DNA of 22,972 nucleotides from an archaeon. GTDB taxonomy: Archaea; Asgardarchaeota; Hermodarchaeia; Hermodarchaeales; Hermodarchaeaceae. The DNA lies in contig JABXGS010000018.1 in NCBI GenBank assembly GCA_016550425.1, positions 1 to 22,972 on the forward strand, read 5' to 3'. The number at the start of each line of letters is the position of its first letter. Within the stretch, counting starts at the first letter, position 1. The notes beneath the pieces are model-generated. The model had not been told where the DNA came from. It worked only from the letters and a program-made list of their open reading frames with translations, and made no database searches. Both the position numbers and the translations under genes were made by a program. This document shows positions 16,127-22,895 of the stretch, piece after piece.

Positions 16127-16216
16127 TACAACTCGGATAAAGGCAGACACTACTGCCGAGTGTAGGGAAGAATCTACCGACCACAGAAGAAAGAATATTA
16201 ATAATTCACAGACCAT
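16061..16216 (-). CDS. Small ORF ending in the dispersed peptide repeat (copy A)
   Basis: A 51-codon frame from ATG 16216 to TAG 16061. The first 30 residues are hydrophobic (LLIFFLLW and AVVSAFIRVVSIW), and the last 18 are VTKKEYLEQGAGVIHRCF. This end matches copies C and D, which also stop straight after the final Phe or Leu. A T-rich run with six Ts (16017-16022) follows on the same strand. The N-terminal part has no match in the other copies, so the true start may lie further in. Read in another frame, the same stretch gives a 64-residue frame (15990-16184) that I consider less likely, because the synonymous pattern among copies supports the present frame. Function unknown. Confidence 0.42.
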   Translation of the reverse strand: MVCELLIFFLLWSVDSSLHSAVVSAFIRVVSIWVTKKEYLEQGAGVIHRCF

Positions 16217-16234
16217 ACTTCAACATTGATTATA

Positions 16235-16522
16235 ATGACAAAAAAACTAAAAAACCCGAAAGGAAAGCTCACAGGTCCCGCCAGCGCCATTATCTTAATT
16301 GAAGTCTTACCAAAAGAACACCTCAACGTTCTACAGGTCGTCAAAGCCGACCTCGAAAAAATCGAAGGCATCAAAGACATCCACGGCATCTTTGGCACCT
16401 GGGACCTCTCAGCCATCCTAGAAGAGGCATCCTTCGAGGACCTCAAAACCAAAGTCATTGACGAAATACGCGCCGTTCCCGGCGTCGGGAAAACTCAAAC
16501 ACTCCTTAGATTCCCTCTATAA
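16235..16522 (+). CDS. Stand-alone RAM domain protein (Lrp/AsnC ligand-binding domain)
   Basis: A 95-residue protein made of a single RAM domain (PF01037 type) without a DNA-binding HTH. SAIILIEVLPKEHLNVLQVVKADLEKIEGIKDIHGIFGTWDLSAILEEA by position shows the strand-helix-strand order and the family's GxxDL/A turn, and PGVGKTQTLLRF is the last strand. Such proteins form oligomers that bind amino acids or related ligands and can join full-length Lrp regulators; two large ones are encoded in this window. I chose ATG 16235 over TTG 16226. An AT-rich AATATTAATAAT (16194-16205) about 35 bases upstream may be the TATA box. The following 100 bases are C-rich and hold no gene. Confidence 0.85.
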   Translation: MTKKLKNPKGKLTGPASAIILIEVLPKEHLNVLQVVKADLEKIEGIKDIHGIFGTWDLSAILEEASFEDLKTKVIDEIRAVPGVGKTQTLLRFPL

Positions 16523-16598
16523 GGTATAATGAGCGCCGTATTTGCACCACCCACCACAACCATAAAACCTCACCCCCCACTCACCAAACAAAAAACGC

Positions 16599-16632
16599 AA
16601 AAAAAGAGAGAGCGGGGGAGGCACAGCATCCC
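16599..16632 (-). terminator. Hairpin terminator after the small alpha/beta protein gene
   Basis: On the minus strand GGGATGCTGTGCCTCCC (16616-16632) forms a 7-bp stem with one mismatch and a 3-base loop. It is followed by CTCTCTC and seven Ts (16599-16605). It begins five bases past the gene's stop. Confidence 0.65.
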
Positions 16633-16636
16633 AAAA

Positions 16637-16954
16637 TTATTTGAGGTCACTCACATCAATGCTAGGTCGGAGTAACCGAATGCTGATATCATCGAGAAGG
16701 CCGGAAGCAATAGCCATCAGTTTTTGCACTTCCTCGTGTCCATAGAACTTTGCGAATTTCTCCATGCTCTCAAAGGGGAACCAATACATGATTCGTCCAG
16801 TATTGTCTGCCCACAACGTTACGTCAGGACTAATCAAGCCCTTTTTCGTCCATTCCTCTGCTTTTTCAGCCACCTTCTTTTGAAGATCCAACAGTTGTTT
16901 CCCGCGAGCCTCATCCTTAGGTGAACGATACTCAACACACAACACGCATTTCAT
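16637..16954 (-). CDS. Small alpha/beta protein, possibly a dimeric ferredoxin-like barrel
   Basis: A 105-residue soluble protein. Strand-like MKCVLCVEYRSP, a long charged helix (residues 13-38), VTLWADNTGRIMYWFPFES and a second helix (59-85) fit a dimeric alpha/beta barrel of the DUF3303 or NIPSNAP kind; this is an inference from pattern. The start is well fixed: ATG 16954 follows the ribosome site GGAGGTGA (16960-16967), while the frame's earlier ATGs lack one. A TATA box (17063-17070) sits upstream with a leader of about 86 bases. The next gene upstream (17295-18500) begins with a domain of the same general kind, so the two could be related in function. Confidence 0.75.
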   Translation of the reverse strand: MKCVLCVEYRSPKDEARGKQLLDLQKKVAEKAEEWTKKGLISPDVTLWADNTGRIMYWFPFESMEKFAKFYGHEEVQKLMAIASGLLDDISIRLLRPSIDVSDLK

Positions 16955-17062
16955 TGATCTCACCTCCATTCCAGTGATCATCGAAGTGGAAAAGCCCATG
17001 TAGGTAAATTGACTGATTCCATTCTGCCCTCCAGAGGCTAGCCACCCTTTAGATGCATACAG

Positions 17063-17070
17063 AATATATA
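17063..17070 (-). promoter_or_regulatory. TATA box for the small alpha/beta protein gene
   Basis: TATATATT on the minus strand matches the archaeal TATA consensus. Transcription from it would start near 17040, giving a leader of roughly 86 bases with a strong ribosome site. Confidence 0.5.
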
Positions 17071-17155
17071 CCCGAGGTTTTACGAATTTTCACCCGACAA
17101 AAATCCAGAGGCTATTGAATCCAAGACACAGGATTTTATTAAACCAACCACTAGG

Positions 17156-17195
17156 GAAGCTGCGATGGATTACGCCAGTACCCTCTTTTCCTGAA
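17156..17195 (-). repeat. Dispersed peptide-coding repeat, decayed copy B
   Basis: The minus-strand stretch GGGTACTGGCGTAATCCATC then GCAGCTTC aligns with copy A at about 24 of 28 bases. The left part is shortened by roughly ten bases, and the frame runs past the usual stop, so this copy can no longer make the conserved peptide. It lies in the 340-base gap between the small alpha/beta protein and the MBL gene, which holds no other gene. Confidence 0.6.
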
Positions 17196-17294
17196 TTAAT
17201 TCACCATATTTACACCCAGACGACAAACCTTCATTTCAGAATGTGAAACTCCTCTCAACGTTGCCTAACAGGTTACTGAGAATTGAATTAGATT

Positions 17295-18500
17295 TCAAAT
17301 GCGAATTTCTTCGCCTACCCTCACATGACGATAGGCGGCCCCAAAGTGTTCATGAAACATTCTGAGACTGAGTGGCGAACTATCATGTGGTGATAAGGCC
17401 ACAATCTTGGGTTGTTGTTGTTTCAAGAGCGCAATATTTGCTTGCAGCTCTTTTGTTGTAATAGGATTCCATGGTTCTTTTCCTGTGCCAAAATACGAAT
17501 AGGGGCTCATTCCTGCAATTTCAATTGGACCGCCTTCAACGGGGTAATGGAGTCCGCCAATTATACCATAAAGTGGTACATCAAATAACGCTGCAACCCG
17601 GTCAAGAAGCTTAGGTAAGGTTTGATGACCACAGCCTACAATTAATACGATGCCTTTCTTTTCCACATTAACGACCAGTGCCTGTTCTGGTTCTAGCCCG
17701 GAGCCTAAGAAAAACATGGCATTCGCGATACACCCACTGGTCGTCACACCGGGTCCGATAACTCGTGGATCTTTTGTATGGATTGGCTTTATTCCAGGAT
17801 ACTTCATCGGCACAGGAGTGTAGACTTTGATATGTGATAAATCAAGTTGTGTGCCACTCAACGAAAACGTCATCTTTTCTGTCCATTTGCTTCCTCCAGT
17901 ATGATCCCCATGATTGTGGGAAATCACAATCGTGTCAATGTTACTCACTTCAATATCCAACTGCTTCATATTCTGTAAGAGTGGTGACGGGTCTTCTTGT
18001 CTTGGATTCAATCCCAAATCAAACAGAATCGTGTTCTCATCTGTGCGGACCAGATACGATACCCCTAGTTCTTTCCGCAAATTATCCCGACGTGCATGCC
18101 AATCTATCAACGGTAAAATCGATAGATGCTTGGTGGTGCCGACATCTGTTAACTTAGAATACGTGCTCTGCTTCCACTCCTCCAATGCTCTCTGTTTCCC
18201 CTGACCGAACTTCTTCAATTCTTTCTCTAGCTTCTTATCTTCAAACAGATACTGCAGTCTGACCTTCAGTCCGGCTTCAGTTAAGGGGGCCAACAACTGT
18301 TTTATAACAACCTCAGGTGGAACGATGGTTTCACCAAGCTCAAAGACCATACAACTCGTAATACCATGCACTGGTGCAGGCATCGACGATGGCGGAACAA
18401 CGAATTTAACATCCTTACTCTTAGACACGCGATCCTTCCACGATTCAATATACTCCTCCAAATCCTCTAGAGGAACTTCAACAAATACAATAAACCGCAT
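17295..18500 (-). CDS. MBL-fold hydrolase with an N-terminal alpha/beta domain (COG1237-like)
   Basis: A 401-residue two-domain protein. Residues 1-95 (MRFIVFVEVPLEDLEEYIES onward) look like a small alpha/beta barrel-type domain. After a charged linker comes an MBL domain (about 125-395) of the COG1237 kind, the group that includes archaeal enzymes named for aminobenzene ribofuranoside phosphate synthesis. Evidence is the zinc motif HNHGDHTGG (H195, H197, D199, H200), VGCGHQTLPKLLDRV, the signature IIGGLHYP and a late SPHDSS. The N-terminal fusion is unusual for the family. ATG 18500 follows AGGTGGGA at good spacing and is preferred to GTG 18512. No pathway neighbours are present, so the substrate is unclear. 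Confidence 0.85.
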   Translation of the reverse strand: MRFIVFVEVPLEDLEEYIESWKDRVSKSKDVKFVVPPSSMPAPVHGITSCMVFELGETIVPPEVVIKQLLAPLTEAGLKVRLQYLFEDKKLEKELKKFGQGKQRALEEWKQSTYSKLTDVGTTKHLSILPLIDWHARRDNLRKELGVSYLVRTDENTILFDLGLNPRQEDPSPLLQNMKQLDIEVSNIDTIVISHNHGDHTGGSKWTEKMTFSLSGTQLDLSHIKVYTPVPMKYPGIKPIHTKDPRVIGPGVTTSGCIANAMFFLGSGLEPEQALVVNVEKKGIVLIVGCGHQTLPKLLDRVAALFDVPLYGIIGGLHYPVEGGPIEIAGMSPYSYFGTGKEPWNPITTKELQANIALLKQQQPKIVALSPHDSSPLSLRMFHEHFGAAYRHVRVGEEIRI

Positions 18501-18615
18501 AACCCATCCCACCTAATCCTAACCCAAGATAGATAAAAATCCATAACCTCTAAGACATACCTCACCCCCACCAATAACAGATCTCCAGACGCCTAAATTC
18601 TAGTCAAAGGTTAAT

Positions 18616-18643
18616 CAAGAAGAATAAGCAGAGGTAAGCCTCC
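18616..18643 (-). terminator. Terminator-like hairpin after repeat copy C
   Basis: On the minus strand GGAGG (18639-18643) can pair with CCTC (18631-18634) around a short loop, followed by a T-rich TGCTTATTCTTCTTG. It starts about 16 bases past the stop of the copy C peptide. The TTTTAGGAGGC just before it resembles GATTAGGAGGC after copy D. Confidence 0.35.
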
Positions 18644-18658
18644 TAAAACACAGCCACG

Positions 18659-18715
18659 TCAGAAGCCGCGATGGATCAGATCAGCACCCTGTTCCATGTA
18701 TTCCTTATTGGTCAT
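18659..18715 (-). repeat. Dispersed peptide-coding repeat, copy C (18-codon ORF)
   Basis: ATG 18715 to TGA 18659 encodes MTNKEYMEQGADLIHRGF. It matches copies A and D closely, including the stop position. It lies between the terminator of the beta-helix gene and the promoter region of the MBL gene. If expressed on its own it is an 18-residue peptide. Confidence 0.65.
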
Positions 18716-18728
18716 CTTATAATTCAAC

Positions 18729-18759
18729 AAAAAAGAGAAAGGGGGAGGCAAGACCTCCC
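18729..18759 (-). terminator. Hairpin terminator after the beta-helix protein gene
   Basis: On the minus strand GGGAGG (18754-18759) pairs with CCTCCC (18743-18748) around a 5-base loop, followed by CCTTTCTC and six Ts (18729-18734). It lies about 32 bases past the stop at 18791. Confidence 0.7.
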
Positions 18760-18790
18760 AGGTAACAGCTAGTTGTTCTCTAACCTTGGA

Positions 18791-19981
18791 TCAAGGTCCA
18801 AGAACAGTATTATGATAAAACTTGACATCATCGGAGCAAAGATTTAGGATATCGACTGATTCGGGACCTCTAAGGATTATTATGTTGCAGAATACAAATC
18901 CTTGGAGGGTTATGGGTCCATTTTCAAGATATGAGTCATCCACAAGCAGCATTCCGGTTGCGCCATCAGCACATTCGATGCTATTGCGATAGATTAGGAT
19001 CGTTGCTAACACAGGATCCCATTGCTCGACGTAAATTCCAACGCCTCCGAAGATAGAGGGCACTGTACCAATTCCCTGCATCTTATTCTTTGCAATGATG
19101 CATAAAGAGTTCCCAGGATGAACTTCCATACCCCACGCGACACTGTCAAAAGTATTGTGTTGGATCTTGAGTAGAGAGTCTTTGAATACACCTAAGTCAA
19201 CGATACCACAGCATATCGATTTGAAGCTACAATGCTTCACTGAGAAAACGCCCTTGAGTTGGTTAATGTAGAGGAAGTTGGAACCGCTGATTTGGATTCC
19301 GTTTGCAGCACTGGATCCAAACCCGAAGTAGGCATCACTTAGAATTCCTTCCATTTCCAACCGGTGACAGAACAGGTTGAAGTAAGAGACTTCATCTTCA
19401 ATAAGCTCCAGTCGCGATATACCTGCAACCCAGAGAGGATTAATAGAGGTAGCCGTTAGCCACTCTGCTCCAGGAATATGCCATACTTCAGATTCACCTA
19501 CAACACGAATGGTCATGTCGGAGATCTTGATGTTATATGGGTGGCGTTCTGTACTCTCGGTGTCTGCATCTTGGTAGAAGAGAAACATCTGAGCAAACCC
19601 AACCTGTTGTGGACCTTCAAGGCCAAAGATTGGATCTGAGAGAAGGGGGAATGGTTGGTCTTCGGTGTTTTGGATGATGGTTTTTCCAGTCCCAGCCCCC
19701 TTGAATGTACCGTCGAAGTTCACGACAACAATTTCTTTATTCAGATAGAACGTTCCGCGACCTAATCGAACTGTACTCCCTCGATGTTCGACTGCTTCGT
19801 CAAAGGCAGCTTGTATCCTTAGCGTATCAGTGATACCAGAAGCGTCCCCAGAAGCCGATACAAAATAGGTTCGATGTCCTCGGTGAGCGACAGTGGTTCC
19901 TACATTGATGCTAGCGAGGGCTAAAAGAAAACACAGTCCGATTGCAATTGTAATCACTTTACGAGTTTTTAATCTCAACAT
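18791..19981 (-). CDS. Secreted right-handed beta-helix protein (pectate-lyase-like fold)
   Basis: A 396-residue exported protein. Residues 1-32 form a signal peptide (basic MLRLKTRK, hydrophobic core, cut near TVAHRG). The mature part opens with DTLRIQAAFDEAV..GSTVRLGRGTFYLNKEIVV by position, the entry typical of pectate-lyase-3-like beta-helices. It then shows repeated rungs such as FLYINQLKGVFSVKHCSFKS, LKIQHNTFDSV, CIIAKNKMQGIG and ILIYRNSIECADGATG. Such proteins bind or cleave polysaccharide, but no catalytic residues can be assigned. Unlike the other exported proteins here it has no C-terminal membrane helix, so it is probably released or loosely bound. ATG 19981 has GGAGGGAATA directly upstream, which rules against the longer frame from 20035. 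Confidence 0.82.
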   Translation of the reverse strand: MLRLKTRKVITIAIGLCFLLALASINVGTTVAHRGHRTYFVSASGDASGITDTLRIQAAFDEAVEHRGSTVRLGRGTFYLNKEIVVVNFDGTFKGAGTGKTIIQNTEDQPFPLLSDPIFGLEGPQQVGFAQMFLFYQDADTESTERHPYNIKISDMTIRVVGESEVWHIPGAEWLTATSINPLWVAGISRLELIEDEVSYFNLFCHRLEMEGILSDAYFGFGSSAANGIQISGSNFLYINQLKGVFSVKHCSFKSICCGIVDLGVFKDSLLKIQHNTFDSVAWGMEVHPGNSLCIIAKNKMQGIGTVPSIFGGVGIYVEQWDPVLATILIYRNSIECADGATGMLLVDDSYLENGPITLQGFVFCNIIILRGPESVDILNLCSDDVKFYHNTVLGP

Positions 19982-20182
19982 TATTCCCTCCAGCTGGTCG
20001 CCCCTCCAATTGGGCAACCAGACAGAGTGGCTCAAGAATGGCTTGCCTGGGATTTCTATGCAAGTGAACCAGGTGGTTTCAAAACGGCATCAAACAGATG
20101 AAAGAGAACCCGATATTAAACTAATCAGTTGAAGAACGGAAAACGAACGGGGTGAAGTAGACCTAAAATAGCCTTCTAAGCG

Positions 20183-21136
20183 CTAGACACCAGCGTCATC
20201 GATAAGCTCTTGCAGCCGAATAGAGCTCATTCCCACAAACTTTCTCTGCGGATACATAACCTGAGCTTCCGCCCATTGAGTAAAAGGTGCTTGTTTAACG
20301 GATTCACTGATTAGCTCAATATCGTGAAGTTTCTTTGCAGTACAAAAATGGATTAAAGTGGGTTCATCAGCAAAAATGAAGGAATTCCAATACTCAAATG
20401 GATACTGCTCATGGAACCACTTTACAATTTCATGCGGAGGGATGCTGTCCTCTTTAAGCCCGATAAGAATCCAGAAGCTATTGACACTCCCCTTACCAAA
20501 AATGGGACGAATGGTCAGAAGAACTCCTCCGCCTTCCCGAATTTCTTTTAGTATTTGACGGACTCGACGGGGGGTTAACCCGGTCAGCGATGCAATCTCA
20601 GAAGTTGGCATTCGTGTATCTTCAATTAAACATTTGAGGACACGTAATTGTGAATGAGTAAAGGTAACCTTTCGTCCACGGTAAACATACTTATGTTGGG
20701 GTGGTAGAGCCGTTGGGAACACAGGTTCCAATATATGCAACTTCACCTCCGTTACAGAATCGAATCCCCGGAAGAACTTCACCAATTCCACAACACCTGT
20801 GGTACCACTCACTTCACCCCCCACATCAAACACGCGAGGTCCTACTCGAGCTACTTCCAAGACCATATGATTGCTTCCAATCGCATCAATAAACTCGTCA
20901 TCATGTTCAGATCCGTCGGTGGTTATCCACGCAAGAAAAAAGTCGGCATCAAGCATTTCTAGCCTTAACTGTGGGATGAATTGTTGAATTACCCCTGATT
21001 CAATGAGCTTATCCACACGCTTCTTCACCGCTGTACTCGACATACCCACCTGACGAGCTAGCGATCGATACGATGTTCTACAATTGCCCATTAACGTCGC
21101 GATAAGCCGTTTATCCACTAGATCCACGGCAATCAC
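20183..21136 (-). CDS. Second two-HTH Lrp/AsnC-like regulator
   Basis: A paralogue of the regulator at 12305-13297 with the same order: HTH1 (VDLVDKRLIATLMGNCRTSY and TAVKKRVDKL), RAM-like region, YRGRKVTFTHSQLRVL leading into HTH2 (LTPRRVRQILKEIREGGG), and a second RAM-like region with PFEYWNSFIFADEPTLIHF. The start is uncertain. An in-frame ATG at 21286 would add 50 residues absent from the paralogue, and that stretch overlaps decayed repeat copy E in a different frame. I therefore chose GTG 21136, close to where the paralogue's homology begins; it has GTGAT about ten bases upstream. Expected role: transcription regulation. Confidence 0.83.
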   Translation of the reverse strand: MIAVDLVDKRLIATLMGNCRTSYRSLARQVGMSSTAVKKRVDKLIESGVIQQFIPQLRLEMLDADFFLAWITTDGSEHDDEFIDAIGSNHMVLEVARVGPRVFDVGGEVSGTTGVVELVKFFRGFDSVTEVKLHILEPVFPTALPPQHKYVYRGRKVTFTHSQLRVLKCLIEDTRMPTSEIASLTGLTPRRVRQILKEIREGGGVLLTIRPIFGKGSVNSFWILIGLKEDSIPPHEIVKWFHEQYPFEYWNSFIFADEPTLIHFCTAKKLHDIELISESVKQAPFTQWAEAQVMYPQRKFVGMSSIRLQELIDDAGV

Positions 21137-21204
21137 CCTAAACCCATCACTAGCAACTGTAATACTTTCATCCTGTAAATATCCATCCAATATGCAAAAA
21201 TCAT

Positions 21205-21261
21205 CTGCGATAACACACCAGCGCCATGCTCCAAATATTCTTTCTTCGTCACCCAAATGCT
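21205..21261 (-). repeat. Dispersed peptide-coding repeat, decayed copy E
   Basis: On the minus strand codons read SIWVTKKEYLEHGAGV, identical to copy A except one residue and with almost only third-base changes. A two-base loss then breaks the frame before IHRCF. It sits just upstream of the second regulator gene. Confidence 0.65.
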
Positions 21262-21262
21262 T

Positions 21263-21271
21263 CTTTAAGAA
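21263..21271 (+). promoter_or_regulatory. TATA-like box for the GNAT gene
   Basis: CTTTAAGAA is centred 26 bases before ATG 21293, which fits a leaderless mRNA. It lies directly beside repeat copy E. Confidence 0.4.
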
Positions 21272-21292
21272 CCGTCTAGAAAACATCCCCCG

Positions 21293-21934
21293 ATGACACG
21301 CTCGATTGACATCAAAATCGTAGACATCACTAGGACGCCTCAATTTGAGACACTACTCTATCGATGCCTTGCTCCAATGCCCTCAAAGAAATATCAAAAC
21401 CGCGTCGACTATCTTAACAAAGCCATCCCCAACGGATTTCGAAAGAAAATCCTCATCTTCAATAGCGTGCCGGTTGGCCAAATTGAATATGTTCCCATCG
21501 AAGCCTCAGGGTACCCCATCCACGGAAAAGAGATGATTGTCCTCCATTGCCTCTGGGTATTACGAAAAGCCCAAGGCCACCGACTCGGACAACACCTCAT
21601 AGACGCTATGATCCAAGACCACCCAGAAACCAAAGCCTTCGTTACCATCGGACTCACCAACCACTGGAGCCCCTGGCTCAAAAAACACCACCTAGAACTC
21701 TACGACTTCACATCCATCAACTCCATCAACGTCTCCCACAAAACCAAACACATCGGCGAATGCTTTACCATCCACCTCATGTGGCGCCCAAACCCAAGAG
21801 CGAACAAGCGCCCCACCTGGAACCCCACACATCTTCTTAAAGGCATCACCTTTTGCATGGCACACCCCCTCTACCACCCACAACACCTGCAGATGCAAGA
21901 TATCCTCCAACGCTGCAAAAAAAGGAACGAATAA
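21293..21934 (+). CDS. GNAT-family acetyltransferase
   Basis: A 213-residue protein of the GNAT acyltransferase fold, which transfers an acetyl group from acetyl-CoA to an amine. VPVGQIEYVP is the family's central strand, MIVLHCLWVLRKAQGHRLGQHLIDAMI contains the acetyl-CoA loop (consensus R/Q-x-x-G-x-G/A, here QGHRLG), and AFVTIGLTNHWSPWLKKHHLELYDF is the following strand and helix. The C-terminal 55 residues are basic and proline-rich and lack family likeness. ATG 21293 has a TATA-like box 26 bases upstream, so the mRNA may be leaderless. The gene is strikingly C-rich on this strand. Substrate unknown. Confidence 0.82.
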   Translation: MTRSIDIKIVDITRTPQFETLLYRCLAPMPSKKYQNRVDYLNKAIPNGFRKKILIFNSVPVGQIEYVPIEASGYPIHGKEMIVLHCLWVLRKAQGHRLGQHLIDAMIQDHPETKAFVTIGLTNHWSPWLKKHHLELYDFTSINSINVSHKTKHIGECFTIHLMWRPNPRANKRPTWNPTHLLKGITFCMAHPLYHPQHLQMQDILQRCKKRNE

Positions 21935-21965
21935 GACACCACGCCTCCTAATCAATAAAGACCGT

Positions 21966-22016
21966 TTATAAGCAACGATGAATAATGCCAGCGCCCTGTT
22001 CCATGTATTTGTTCAT
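21966..22016 (-). repeat. Dispersed peptide-coding repeat, copy D (16-codon ORF)
   Basis: ATG 22016 to TAA 21966 encodes MNKYMEQGAGIIHRCL. It lacks one residue relative to copies A and C but keeps the stop position. The frame is open a further nine codons upstream (DQSIRDEW before the Met). It lies 43 bases past the stop of the minus-strand membrane protein and 32 bases from the end of the GNAT gene. Confidence 0.65.
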
Positions 22017-22058
22017 CCACTCATCGCGAATACTTTGATCCGTTTAGGCGTTTCGAGA

Positions 22059-22895
22059 TCACATAATCGTAACAATGTAGAAATCGTGATAGGACACAAA
22101 GAGGGGCTGTCCTAAGGAATCCACAACTACCCGTTGATAAAACCAGAACTCGTCATACCACCCATATGACCCCCTACCTCTCCGAATGATAGAGAGTTGC
22201 ATATCAACGAAATACACATCCGTGAAATTCAACTGCAGATAGAGTGGTCCAACATAGCTGCCTAACCGCTCATATTCAAAACCAGCGTAACCAGACATTT
22301 CCCAATACCCTCCCCGCCAGAAAGATGAAGAACTAGATGAATCAAAACCATACGGACCCCACCGTTGCACGATAAGACCATCATGGGAGGCAAAAACAAC
22401 AGGCATATGATTCCCCCCAGATTCCAGCGCGGTCGCATTCAATGTCATATTCATAGCCAGAAAATACGTACAGTTTGCCACATACGAAATTACTCGTCTA
22501 CCCGGCGTAACATACGGATTGAACGTATGATTGATGGTCATATAACGAAACAAGGTCGCATTTGACAGAAAGCTCGCTTCACTAATGGGAACTACCGAGT
22601 ACTCGAGAACCCCTTGATAAAAACTCGCGTCTGAAAAATTGCTTACCCCACCGACGGGAATCAAAGAGTACTCAAAGGTTTCTGCCATCATCAGCGCTGC
22701 AGCTTCATCCGGCGTATCGAACCAGCGACGCTCCATATACACAAACGAGCCCGGCCACTGCGTTCCAACACCCCACCACCACGCCCATAACGGAAGCAGA
22801 ATAATCCCTAATACCACCACAAACACAAAACATACAGCAACAACCCACTTCCAATGAAGCTTACCTTTACCCTTTATCACCACCCAACCCACCAA
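22059..22895 (-). CDS. Exported protein with N-terminal membrane anchor and many N-glycosylation sequons
   Basis: A protein of about 278 residues. A basic start (KGKGKLHWK) is followed by one hydrophobic helix (about residues 17-37), and the remaining 240 residues are probably outside the cell. The ectodomain holds seven N-x-S/T sequons (NFS, NAT, NHT, NCT, NMT, NAT, NFT), many aromatic residues and a serine run (FDSSSSSSF). I recognise no family. Start is uncertain: the frame opens with TTG 22895, with GTGs at 22892, 22883 and 22880, and the upstream sequence soon becomes artefact, so the promoter cannot be judged. Repeat copy D follows its stop. Confidence 0.7.
   Translation of the reverse strand: MVGWVVIKGKGKLHWKWVVAVCFVFVVVLGIILLPLWAWWWGVGTQWPGSFVYMERRWFDTPDEAAALMMAETFEYSLIPVGGVSNFSDASFYQGVLEYSVVPISEASFLSNATLFRYMTINHTFNPYVTPGRRVISYVANCTYFLAMNMTLNATALESGGNHMPVVFASHDGLIVQRWGPYGFDSSSSSSFWRGGYWEMSGYAGFEYERLGSYVGPLYLQLNFTDVYFVDMQLSIIRRGRGSYGWYDEFWFYQRVVVDSLGQPLFVSYHDFYIVTIM

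Noticed and set aside
15990..16184. A 64-residue minus-strand frame across repeat copy A
   Set aside because: It uses a different frame from the one in which copies A, C, D and E keep the same residues, and in copies C and D this frame is broken by stops.
21692..21955. An 87-residue minus-strand frame antisense to the GNAT gene
   Set aside because: It arises from the C-rich base bias of the GNAT gene, which suppresses stops on the other strand.
16061..22016. CRISPR array or regular tandem repeat made by the five repeat copies
   Set aside because: The copies are far apart, irregularly spaced and vary by synonymous changes, unlike CRISPR repeats.
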